DNA of 64,000 nucleotides. Source: Paenibacillus thermotolerans (GTDB taxonomy: Bacteria > Bacillota > Bacilli > Paenibacillales > YIM-B00363). The DNA lies in contig NZ_JAQZSG010000001.1 of the NCBI RefSeq assembly GCF_028745515.1, positions 62,001 to 126,000 on the forward strand. The letters are read 5' to 3'. Below the pieces are notes generated by a model. That model saw only the letters and a list, made by a program, of their open reading frames with translations. It was not told the DNA's origin and ran no database searches. A program made the translations under genes and the position numbers. Numbering within the stretch: the stretch's first letter is position 1; every line of letters starts with the position of its first letter. Below, piece after piece: positions 25,685-33,640 of the stretch.

Positions 25685-27559
25685 ATGATACAGACCAAGC
25701 TCCGCTCCCCTTTGTTCAGACATATGACGGTGAACGAAATCAAACCGCGCGGTTGGCTCTTGGAGCAATTAAAGACGCAGGCTGCCGGGCTGTCCGGAAA
25801 CCTCGACCGGTTTTGGCCGGATATTAAAGACAGCCGCTGGATCGGAGGAGCCGCAGAAGGCTGGGAAAGAGTTCCTTACTGGCTGGACGGCTTCATTCCT
25901 TTGGCATGGCTGCTCGATGACCCCGATTTAAAAAAGCGCGCTCAGCGTTACATAGACTATATGATCGAGCATCAGGGCGAGGACGGATGGATTTGTCCCG
26001 ACACCGGGCCCAGACACCAATACGATATGTGGGCGCATATTCTCGTGCTGAAAGTGCTCGTCGTTTATTATGAAGCGACCGGCGATGACAGAATTGAAGA
26101 GGTTGTCAGAAAGGGATTCATTGCCCTTGACCGCCATATCGACGGAACGTCGCTGTTTAACTGGGGACAGTTCCGATGGTTCGAGGCATTGATTCCGATT
26201 TGGTGGCTGTACGAGCGGACCGGCGGCGAATGGCTGCTCCACCTCGCCTCGAAGCTACAAGCGCAAGGCTTCGACTGGATTTCGTTTTTTAAACATTGGC
26301 CTTATCGCAAGCCGGACGGCAAAGGGCGCTGGAGCTTTATGAGCCACGTCGTCAATAATGCGATGATGCTTAAGTCCGGCGCGCTGCTTTGGCGTATGAC
26401 GGGCGAGCAGGAGCATCTGGACAGCGCGAAGGCTATGGTGGAGCTGCTGGACCGATACCACGGAATGGTGACGGGCGTGTTTACCGGGGATGAATGTTTG
26501 GCGGGTACCAGCCCCGTTCAAGGGACGGAGCTTTGCGCCGTCGCGGAATATATGTATTCCCTCGAGCATCTGATGGAATACACCGATCAGGCTTCTTGGG
26601 GCGACCGCTTGGAAAAAATAGCTTACAATGCTTTGCCGGCGACGTTCAGCCCCGATATGTGGAGCCATCAATACGATCAGCAAATTAATCAAGTGCAGTG
26701 CAGCCGTCAGCAGGAGCCTATTTTCAATACGAATAGCGGCGAGTCCCACCTGTTCGGCTTGGAGCCGAATTTCGGCTGCTGTACCGCAAACTTAAGCCAG
26801 CCTTGGCCGAAGCTCGCGCTTTCGACCTTCCTCCGCAGCGAGGACGGGCTTGCGGCGGCCGTCTACGCTCCGTGCGAGGCGACCACGGAAATCAACGGCG
26901 CGCGTGTGCGCGCGGCGCTGGATACGCTGTATCCGTTCAGAGAGACGCTTCAGTTTACGGTGGAGACGGATCGCGAGGTCGAATTTACATTGTCGCTGCG
27001 CATTCCGGAGTGGACGACCGAGGAGGCCGTTCTGATCGTCGGGGGCCGGCAAGTTCCGGTAACGCCGGGGGGCTACCACCGGATTACGAACCTGTGGAGC
27101 GGAACGACGTCGTTTACGCTTCGTCTCCCGATGAAGACGGCCGTCATTCCGCGTCCGAACGCACTCGCGGCCGTCACGCGCGGTCCGCTCGTCTATTCTT
27201 TGCCGATCGGCGAACGCTGGGAGCAGACGAATTGCGACGTTCCGGGGCGCGAGCATCCGCATTGCGATTATGAGATATACCCGACGACGCCGTGGAATTA
27301 CGGGCTGGCAATTCGTAAAGACGAGCCGGAGAAGGATATTATGTTCGAGGAACGGCCGGTCGGGGATCGCGGGGTGTTCTCGCCCGAAGGCGCACCGATC
27401 GTCGCGCGGGTCAAGGGCCGGAAAGTCGACTGGGAGCTCGTGAACGGCTGCGCCGCACCCGCCCCGCGCATGCAGTGGGTATCGGAGGAAGAGGAGCAAT
27501 TGACGCTGATCCCTTACGGCTGCACGAATTTGCGTTTGACGGAAATGCCTTTGGTTTAA
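25685..27559 (+). CDS. GH127-type glycoside hydrolase (DUF1680, beta-L-arabinofuranosidase family)
   Basis: A 624-residue protein without signal peptide. It has the (alpha/alpha)6 barrel followed by beta-sandwich domains of this family. The family's zinc and catalytic site is visible: Glu in GTELCAVAEYMYSLE with its Cys, and the paired cysteines in FGCCTANLSQPWPK, one of which is the nucleophile in characterised members. Known activity is release of beta-L-arabinofuranose; related families act on other furanosides, so the substrate here may differ. The start could also be GTG at 25679, which is nearer AAAGG. Divergent from the AraC regulator. Confidence 0.85.
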   Translation: MIQTKLRSPLFRHMTVNEIKPRGWLLEQLKTQAAGLSGNLDRFWPDIKDSRWIGGAAEGWERVPYWLDGFIPLAWLLDDPDLKKRAQRYIDYMIEHQGEDGWICPDTGPRHQYDMWAHILVLKVLVVYYEATGDDRIEEVVRKGFIALDRHIDGTSLFNWGQFRWFEALIPIWWLYERTGGEWLLHLASKLQAQGFDWISFFKHWPYRKPDGKGRWSFMSHVVNNAMMLKSGALLWRMTGEQEHLDSAKAMVELLDRYHGMVTGVFTGDECLAGTSPVQGTELCAVAEYMYSLEHLMEYTDQASWGDRLEKIAYNALPATFSPDMWSHQYDQQINQVQCSRQQEPIFNTNSGESHLFGLEPNFGCCTANLSQPWPKLALSTFLRSEDGLAAAVYAPCEATTEINGARVRAALDTLYPFRETLQFTVETDREVEFTLSLRIPEWTTEEAVLIVGGRQVPVTPGGYHRITNLWSGTTSFTLRLPMKTAVIPRPNALAAVTRGPLVYSLPIGERWEQTNCDVPGREHPHCDYEIYPTTPWNYGLAIRKDEPEKDIMFEERPVGDRGVFSPEGAPIVARVKGRKVDWELVNGCAAPAPRMQWVSEEEEQLTLIPYGCTNLRLTEMPLV

Positions 27560-27582
27560 GTTTAACGAAGCAACTTAATTAA

Positions 27583-27617
27583 AGCTCCGGCGGAACTGCT
27601 GAAGTTCCGCCGAAGCT
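27583..27617. terminator. Bidirectional terminator between converging hydrolase genes
   Basis: AGCTCCGGCGGAACT and AGTTCCGCCGAAGCT form a stem of about 14 bp around a 5-base loop, with A-rich and T-rich flanks. Confidence 0.85.
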
Positions 27618-27624
27618 ATTTTCG

Positions 27625-29658
27625 CTATGACTGCATCCCGTACCGTGCAAGCAGCTCCCTATGATGGGCTTTGATCCGCAAATAGCTTTCCGCCGCTGCG
27701 CCGTTGCCCCAATCGAATATCGTAAACTCGCCGATCCCGAGCCCTTCGTCGTTTACCTCTCCCGAGTGGCCGTAATTTTCCATCATAAAGCCGTAGTCCT
27801 TTTCGTTAAAGAACGGATGCGCCTTCTCCCACTGCTCTTTCGTTCGCGGGTTTTCCGGGCAGTACATCATGACGAACGCGCAGCGCAGCGCGGCGAGCCC
27901 GCGCTCGATATATTCGGTCCGGTTCAGCTCTTTTCCATACTCCAAAATGATTTCCGCAAACAAGCTTTGGCGTGCGTCGTTCCATTCCCCGTCGCAATTC
28001 ATGACGCCGAAGCCGCCCAGCGCGTTCACATGAATGTACGGCGGCTGCCAGGAGGCTTGCGACATCAGAAGTTCGTCCATGCAGCGCTCGCCGGCCGATA
28101 AGTACTTGTTCTCCCCGGTTTCCCGGAAGCACGCAAGGAACGCTTCGGCGCACCAGAACACCGAGAAGTTGCATTGCTTGTACATATTGTTGCGCGCAAA
28201 CTTGCGGCCGACATATTCCGTATTGCCGTACGCCGAGCACGACCAGTACGTTTCGAAATCTTCCCAGCGGCCCGTAAGGACGATCTCATCGATGAGAATG
28301 TCCGCCGCCCGTAATGACGCGGCTTTATACGGATTAGAACCGCCCTTTAAGCTTGAAAGCTTAAGCAGGAACGTTACGGAAACCGCGGTTTCCGGAGAGT
28401 CGTCCAGTATGCCGAGCGGCCGAAGCGTGTCGTAATCGAGCCATGCCGGAAAATACCCCTTGTCGTCCTGAAGCCGGATTAACGCGTCGGCATAGCGGCA
28501 AGCGTAATCCAGCAATCTTTCGTCCCTCTCCAGCTCCTCGTACCACCGAAGCATCCATAGCGCGGTCCAGCTCATATCGAGCACATGGTACGGAGCGCCT
28601 TTGACGGATTGCCACGGACGCGCCGGATTCCGGTTGGAATTTCCCCAGAAGGCGGTTTCCCATCCTTTGGAGCGGTTCACCGTCGTGCCGTCGACCGTTA
28701 TGGATTCCATCTCCGTTGCGATCACCGTCGGAAATATCCCGTCTCGTTGCGGAGCGGCTAACGCAAGCTCTTTCGTGAGCGCCGCTCTGCGGAGTATGGC
28801 CTGATCGTTCGTTTCCAAGCCGTACCGGAATATCCCGTGAGCGGAGCGCAGCGAGCTGAACCACGCTTGGTTCCATATCGAACGAAACTCCCGCTCGTTC
28901 ACAAGCCCGGGGTAGTTCGGACTTTGCGTCACGTTCACGATGAAGGCGGCCGCGCCGACCTCTTTGCCGTCCAGTTTAAATTGCTGCCACACGGCCTCGC
29001 CCCAAGTCTCGAACGCCCAGCGGTACGTGTGCCTCACCAAATTCATAAAAGGCACATCCAGCGGCGCGCCGCTGCGAAACAGCGGCGACCCCCATCGTTC
29101 CCAAAGGAAAGATAACACCGGCCGCCAAGGATTTTTCAGCGTCTGCGCATCGTCATACGCCATGAGATAAAACCCGACGCGCACGTCGCCCGCCGGGTAT
29201 GCCGCTCCCGGTTTTCTTCGATATAGGACATGTTCCTTTACTTCGTATTCGCTCATCCCGAGCGTCATTACGTTCTTTGAAGCGTCAAGATCCAAATACC
29301 ACCGAACCGGTGTGCCGCCGAGCATGACATCCAAATCCGGAATCAAAATCAGCAGCTGTCGATCGTCTTTCGCGATTAAAGCCGGCGAACGAAAGCTGTG
29401 CTGATCGATGATGTGATCGTCCGTCGGCGTCAAGTGCGGCGCCCAATGAAACGTCGGCACAAACGCAGGCTCCAGCTCCACCCTCCAGTCGTCCTGCTCT
29501 GCCGGTCGATCCAGCTCGAACGTCAAAGACACTTTCCACATATTTTTATGTAACCGCTGACATTCCGCCTTCGCCCCAGCCGGACCGATGCTTCCGCAGG
29601 AAATCCTTTTGGCAAATGATTGAAGCTCTTCATCCAGAAATATCGCTCGCTCTCCCAC
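27625..29658 (-). CDS. Uncharacterised large hydrolase-like protein, probable (alpha/alpha)6 barrel
   Basis: A 677-residue cytoplasmic protein; no family recognised with confidence. The N-terminal 200 residues look beta-rich; the remainder has repeated helical hairpins with aromatic and acidic motifs typical of six-hairpin glycosidases (VLDMSWTALWMLRWYEELE; DKGYFPAWLDYD; ETAVSVTFLLKL; ENYGHSGEVNDEGLGIGEF). The start is GTG behind GGGGTGG. A copy of the TGTGTAA-type operator lies 25 bases upstream, so it appears to belong to the same regulon as the GH172 operon. It is a good candidate for an undescribed hydrolase or lyase of that substrate. Confidence 0.65.
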   Translation of the reverse strand: MGERAIFLDEELQSFAKRISCGSIGPAGAKAECQRLHKNMWKVSLTFELDRPAEQDDWRVELEPAFVPTFHWAPHLTPTDDHIIDQHSFRSPALIAKDDRQLLILIPDLDVMLGGTPVRWYLDLDASKNVMTLGMSEYEVKEHVLYRRKPGAAYPAGDVRVGFYLMAYDDAQTLKNPWRPVLSFLWERWGSPLFRSGAPLDVPFMNLVRHTYRWAFETWGEAVWQQFKLDGKEVGAAAFIVNVTQSPNYPGLVNEREFRSIWNQAWFSSLRSAHGIFRYGLETNDQAILRRAALTKELALAAPQRDGIFPTVIATEMESITVDGTTVNRSKGWETAFWGNSNRNPARPWQSVKGAPYHVLDMSWTALWMLRWYEELERDERLLDYACRYADALIRLQDDKGYFPAWLDYDTLRPLGILDDSPETAVSVTFLLKLSSLKGGSNPYKAASLRAADILIDEIVLTGRWEDFETYWSCSAYGNTEYVGRKFARNNMYKQCNFSVFWCAEAFLACFRETGENKYLSAGERCMDELLMSQASWQPPYIHVNALGGFGVMNCDGEWNDARQSLFAEIILEYGKELNRTEYIERGLAALRCAFVMMYCPENPRTKEQWEKAHPFFNEKDYGFMMENYGHSGEVNDEGLGIGEFTIFDWGNGAAAESYLRIKAHHRELLARYGMQS

Positions 29659-29682
29659 AGCGCCACCCCGTCCAACAGTTGA

Positions 29683-29700
29683 TGTGTAATCGTTTACCTA
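29683..29700. promoter_or_regulatory. LacI-type operator, copy 4
   Basis: TGTGTAATCGTTTACCTA, the complement of TAGGTAAACGATTACACA, matching the shared palindrome in 15 or so positions. It is placed between promoter and start of the large hydrolase-like gene. Confidence 0.65.
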
Positions 29701-29756
29701 TATCGTATTGGTTTGAGCTCGCCATGTCTAGTAGGCAAAAACAAAACTTCTATCCT

Positions 29757-30050
29757 CTATATTAAAGCAACCAGCTCGCCATCCCGAACGTACACCTCAT
29801 ACATGCGAAGTCCCCGATCGGAAACGTTCAAGCACGCTCCTGTTTTTAGATCGAAAGCCCAGCCGTGCATCGGACAATAAAACTCGTCCCCCTCCGCCTC
29901 CACCAAGAACCCCGCATGCGGGCAAAAGCGGGAAACCAACCGGTAGCTGTCTTCATTGTCTTTAATCAAATAATAGTAGCCGCGTTCAATTTGCACCTCG
30001 GCAGGCAGCTGTTCGAATTGCCGCTCCGTTCCGATGACAACCTCGTTCAT
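29757..30050 (-). CDS. Rieske [2Fe-2S] protein
   Basis: A 97-residue soluble ferredoxin-type protein. The cluster ligands are in FCPHAG and FYCPMHGWAFD (Cys-Pro-His and Cys-x-x-His boxes). No membrane anchor. It resembles small Rieske subunits of nitrite reductase and ring-hydroxylating systems, but no partner oxygenase or reductase is nearby. AAGGAGATGG precedes the start; 32 bases separate it from the IF-3-like gene upstream, so they may be co-transcribed. Confidence 0.85.
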   Translation of the reverse strand: MNEVVIGTERQFEQLPAEVQIERGYYYLIKDNEDSYRLVSRFCPHAGFLVEAEGDEFYCPMHGWAFDLKTGACLNVSDRGLRMYEVYVRDGELVALI

Positions 30051-30082
30051 CCTCTCTCCATCTCCTTAAGCGAAAGTATCTT

Positions 30083-30556
30083 TTATATCGGGTCAAGCTG
30101 AACCGCCGCTTGCTTGCCGCTTAGCTGAATGCCGGATTGCTTGCGGCCGGCGCCGCTCAGCTCCTTCACCAAGCGCTCAAGCAGCTCCTTCGCCTTCGCC
30201 CCCTCTTTTCCTTGAACCTTCACGACGAGCTGCACCGCGTCCCCGGATGCAAGAATGCGTTCGGCTTGAAGCTTTTTGGTTTCGTAGTCGTGTTCTTCGA
30301 TCTGCGGGGTCAACCGGATCTCCTTCAGCTTCGGCTGCCTGCTTTTCTTATCCGCCTGTCTCTTCTCATCCTTGGCCGCCCCTGCGCCGATCAGCTTGCA
30401 CGGCGGCGGGCTGCTCATTAACGACGTGCAGACGAGATCCACCTTTAGCTGTTTGGCCATCGCCAGCGCTTCTTTCGTCGGCACGACGCCCAAGTCCTCG
30501 CCGTCCACACCTGTAAGCCATACCTCGGACGCTTTGATTTTCTCATTCATGATCAT
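30083..30556 (-). CDS. Divergent translation initiation factor IF-3 homologue
   Basis: A 157-residue protein with both IF-3 domains: N-terminal NEKIKASEVWLTG..GEDLGVVPTKEAL and C-terminal KEIRLTPQIEEHDYETKKLQAERIL. It departs from true IF-3 where the family is most constant: the PPVCKIMDYGKY linker is replaced by PPPCKLIGAGAAKDEK, and the GRE motif of the C-domain by QGKEG. It is not next to rpmI and rplT, where infC normally lies. So it is probably a second, specialised copy rather than the housekeeping factor, which should be elsewhere in the genome. Confidence 0.8.
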   Translation of the reverse strand: MIMNEKIKASEVWLTGVDGEDLGVVPTKEALAMAKQLKVDLVCTSLMSSPPPCKLIGAGAAKDEKRQADKKSRQPKLKEIRLTPQIEEHDYETKKLQAERILASGDAVQLVVKVQGKEGAKAKELLERLVKELSGAGRKQSGIQLSGKQAAVQLDPI

Positions 30557-30746
30557 CGCTATGCACCTGTTCCTTCATTTTCCCGTGATGAACTCATATT
30601 ACCTTTCGAGAGCGGTAAGCACAATGCGCTTGCTCAGTCATAGACTTCCGGCAGCACCGTGTAAAAAATATTTGGCAAATCGTGCCGTTTTTCGGTTTTT
30701 CTTATTTTAATAGAGCGCAAATAGACATATTATATACTTACAGCAC

Positions 30747-30761
30747 ATGAAGCGCTTACAT
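30747..30761. promoter_or_regulatory. Candidate catabolite-control or LacI-type site
   Basis: ATGAAGCGCTTACAT contains the AAGCGCTT core and lies just downstream of an AT-rich -10-like stretch (TATTATATACTT), 26 bases before the oxidoreductase start. It deviates slightly from the CcpA consensus. Confidence 0.4.
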
Positions 30762-30786
30762 TCAAATATAACGGAGGGAAGGGAAC

Positions 30787-31911
30787 ATGAACAAAATACG
30801 AATCGGCATCATCGGGGTCGGCATTATCGGCAAAGACCATCTGGAAAAGTATTCGAAAATCGACGGCGCCGAGGTGGTGGCGGCTTGCGATTTGAACGAG
30901 CAGGAGCTCAAGCTTGCCGCCGAAAAGTACAACATCCCGCATACATACACGGATTTCCGGGAGATGCTGAAGCGCGACGATCTCGATGCGGTCGATGTGT
31001 GCCTTCACAACAATCTCCATGCGCCGTTCACGATTGCAGCGCTTGAAGCCGGCAAGCATGTGTATTGCGAAAAGCCGATCGCAGGCTCGTACCATGACGG
31101 GAAAACGATGCTGGATGCGGCCAAGGAAACCGGCAACAAGCTTCATATTCAGCTGGGCTACCTTTACACGTTGGAAACGAAAGCCGCGAAAGCTTTGATC
31201 GATGACGGCCGGCTCGGAAAGCCGTATCATGCACGATCCACCGGTCACAGGCGGCGCGGACGCCCGTTCGTCGACGGCTACGGGACGAAGGATTTCAACC
31301 GAAAGTCGACCGCCGGAGGAGGCGCGATGTTCGATATGGGCGTCTACCGGATATCTCAGCTGCTGTATTTGCTCGACCTGCCGAAAGTAAAAAGCGTCAC
31401 GGGAAAAACGTATCAAGAGGTCGATATGGACGCGGCGCGGCGGGAAATTTCCGGCTTTGACGTTGAAGAGCTCGGCGTCGGCTTTGTCCGGTTCGAGCAC
31501 GGGCTGACGCTGGATATTATCGAAGCGTGGGCGATCCATTTGAACGGCTTCGAGGGAAGCAGCATAGCGGGCAGCAAAGGCGGCATTCGCCTTTCCGGCA
31601 ATGCGAACGGAGTGCAAACCCCGTTCAGCTTCCATACGAATGTAAGCGACATGGATATGGACGCCACGTTCGATTTAAACGCCGCGAATTATCGCTGGCA
31701 CCAGCTGAGGGAAAATACGGACGCGTACGACTCCTCCCAGCATCACTGGATCGCCGCGCTGCAAGGCCGGGTCGAGCTGCTGCCGACCGCGGACATTGCG
31801 CTGCAAACGATGCTGATCAGCGAAGGCATATATTTATCGAACGCGCTCGATCGGGAAGTGACGGCCGAGGAAATTACGGCCATGTCCAAATCAACGGCCG
31901 TTCGGCTCTAG
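30787..31911 (+). CDS. Gfo/Idh/MocA family oxidoreductase
   Basis: A 374-residue NAD(P)-dependent sugar oxidoreductase. The Rossmann loop is IGIIGVGIIGKDH; the family motif with the conserved Lys-Pro is VYCEKPIAGS at about residue 92; the C-terminal half is the alpha/beta substrate domain. AACGGAGGGAAGGG gives a strong ribosome binding site. It stands as a single gene with a candidate sugar-responsive operator before it. Substrate unknown; it could be part of the furanoside regulon to the left. Confidence 0.87.
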   Translation: MNKIRIGIIGVGIIGKDHLEKYSKIDGAEVVAACDLNEQELKLAAEKYNIPHTYTDFREMLKRDDLDAVDVCLHNNLHAPFTIAALEAGKHVYCEKPIAGSYHDGKTMLDAAKETGNKLHIQLGYLYTLETKAAKALIDDGRLGKPYHARSTGHRRRGRPFVDGYGTKDFNRKSTAGGGAMFDMGVYRISQLLYLLDLPKVKSVTGKTYQEVDMDAARREISGFDVEELGVGFVRFEHGLTLDIIEAWAIHLNGFEGSSIAGSKGGIRLSGNANGVQTPFSFHTNVSDMDMDATFDLNAANYRWHQLRENTDAYDSSQHHWIAALQGRVELLPTADIALQTMLISEGIYLSNALDREVTAEEITAMSKSTAVRL

Positions 31912-31914
31912 CAT

Positions 31915-32862
31915 TCAAATACGGTCGGCAGCGACTCGGAAGCCGCAATTTCCCGAGGAGCTGTCGGGCGTATTTTTATTTCGGGCGGCAACGCGATACC
32001 GGTTGCAATAGGAATCGTGGCACAAATAGGAGCCGCCTCTCATAGACCGGACGCCGGTAGGTCTGTCAAATTTCGGGTTTACCGACGGCGTCGCCGTATG
32101 GTATTGCGGCGTAAACCAATCCTCGCACCATTCCCATACGTTGCCCGACATATTGTATAAACCGTAGCCGTTCGGCTCATAGGCGCGAACCGGAGCCGTA
32201 CCCTGGTATCCGTCGGAGGCGTGGTTTTTGACCGGAAACTTTCCTTGCCATATGTTGCAGCGGTGCTTGCCGTCCGGTTTAAGCAAATCTCCCCACGGGT
32301 ACCGCTTCCGTTCAAGCCCGCCTCTGGCGGCGTATTCCCACTCCGCTTCCGTCGGGAGCCGCGTTCCGCTCCACCGGCAAAAAGCGGCCGCATCGTTCCA
32401 AGAAATATGAACGACGGGATGGTCCATACGGTCCGCAATGCCGCTGTCCGGTCCTTCCGGCTTTGCCCAATATGCTCCGCGTACGACATACCACCATGGC
32501 GTGCTTTGCGGTACTTGCTCGACGGCGCCGCTTACCGTTTCGGATACGAACAGATGAAAAACATACGACCAGCCGAATCGCTCCGCCTCTGTCACGTAAC
32601 CGGTCGCATCGACAAAAGCTTTAAATTCGGCATTCGTCACCGCATACGGCGACATATAGAACGAGTCGACAGTTACTTGGCGCGGCGGCCCTTCCCCGTC
32701 CGACGGGAAGCCTTCGGCGCTGTCCGTGCCCATAATAAATTCGCCGCCCGGTATGTACACCATCTTCGGAATGACGCCTTCCGAAGATAAGGACGACTCG
32801 GCATTCCTCCCGGTTATTTCGCTTCTGCCTGCCGAACAGCATGACTTCAATTCATCGGACAA
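31915..32862 (-). CDS. Formylglycine-generating enzyme (SUMF1 family)
   Basis: A 315-residue copper enzyme that oxidises the active-site Cys of sulfatases to formylglycine. The FGE-sulfatase domain starts at residue 35 (MVYIPGGEFIMGT). Unlike many relatives it keeps the catalytic pair: Cys281 and Cys286 in RGGSYLCHDSYCNRYRVAARN, nearly as in the human enzyme. The start is a TTG behind AAAGGTGA. A run of CC near residue 8 is outside the domain. No sulfatase gene is in the window, so its client lies elsewhere. It converges on the Gfo/Idh/MocA gene with 3 bases between the stops. Confidence 0.9.
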   Translation of the reverse strand: MSDELKSCCSAGRSEITGRNAESSLSSEGVIPKMVYIPGGEFIMGTDSAEGFPSDGEGPPRQVTVDSFYMSPYAVTNAEFKAFVDATGYVTEAERFGWSYVFHLFVSETVSGAVEQVPQSTPWWYVVRGAYWAKPEGPDSGIADRMDHPVVHISWNDAAAFCRWSGTRLPTEAEWEYAARGGLERKRYPWGDLLKPDGKHRCNIWQGKFPVKNHASDGYQGTAPVRAYEPNGYGLYNMSGNVWEWCEDWFTPQYHTATPSVNPKFDRPTGVRSMRGGSYLCHDSYCNRYRVAARNKNTPDSSSGNCGFRVAADRI

Positions 32863-32939
32863 AATCAGCTCACCTTTCTCACAAGTTATTAATTGTTCAT
32901 TATACTATAAACATTTCTCCCTCTCCTATTAGATTCAGC

Positions 32940-32996
32940 AAAAAAGAGGCTGTCGCCGCATGCAGATTTTTCCCGCTTGCAGAGTCAGCCTCTTTC
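32940..32996 (-). terminator. Terminator downstream of the small membrane protein gene
   Basis: AAAGAGGCTG and CAGCCTCTTT form a 10-bp stem with a long loop; leftward it ends in CTCTTTTTTG. Confidence 0.7.
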
Positions 32997-33002
32997 TCCA
33001 TA

Positions 33003-33521
33003 CTACATAAAATCTTTGTTGCCCTTGCTCTTGTTGCCGAACAACAGCACCGCCAATCCGGCCGCTACCAGGATAATCGCCGCGACCGGGGAATTGAACA
33101 AGCTGCCGAATATCGCTCCGATCGAGAAGACCGCAAAAAACATCGCGGAAAGCACGGACAAAATCGCGATCGGAATGAGCAGGCCCTTTTGTCTGCCGCC
33201 GAACCAATACAGCTCAAACAATCCGACTGCCACCGCCATAATAAAGCCCGGCCACATATAGCCCCAGCTGTCGAACCAGGTGGCGATCTGACACACGACG
33301 CCCACCGTAAAAACAATCCCGCCGGGTACGAGCAGTCCGACGCCTTTACGGTCCGTTACCGAGAAATACATCCAGTGGAAAAACACGCCGAGCGGCAGCA
33401 AAAACATCGTAGGCCACATATGTCCGATAATCGTCCCCGCATCAATGGACACGCCCCGATTCAAGAATAGGTATGCTCCCAAAAGAATGAGAAGCGCTCC
33501 GAATACTGTTTGCTTTTTCAT
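33003..33521 (-). CDS. Multi-pass membrane protein (LiaF/DUF5668-like)
   Basis: A 172-residue protein with about six hydrophobic segments and little else: starts MKKQTVFGALLILLGAYLFLN, a pattern seen in small LiaI/LiaF-type transmembrane domains of cell-envelope stress genes. It ends with a short basic tail. No neighbouring two-component system is present. CGGAGGAAA precedes the start. Confidence 0.7.
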   Translation of the reverse strand: MKKQTVFGALLILLGAYLFLNRGVSIDAGTIIGHMWPTMFLLPLGVFFHWMYFSVTDRKGVGLLVPGGIVFTVGVVCQIATWFDSWGYMWPGFIMAVAVGLFELYWFGGRQKGLLIPIAILSVLSAMFFAVFSIGAIFGSLFNSPVAAIILVAAGLAVLLFGNKSKGNKDFM

Positions 33522-33640
33522 AGAAATTTCCTCCGCCGTTTCTGTTATTCTTCACAAAATTTGTAATTATAGAATAACGCAACGGCTTATCGTTGTCCCC
33601 TGACCTGCGATATGCAAGGAACTGGACTAAAGTCGGGAAA

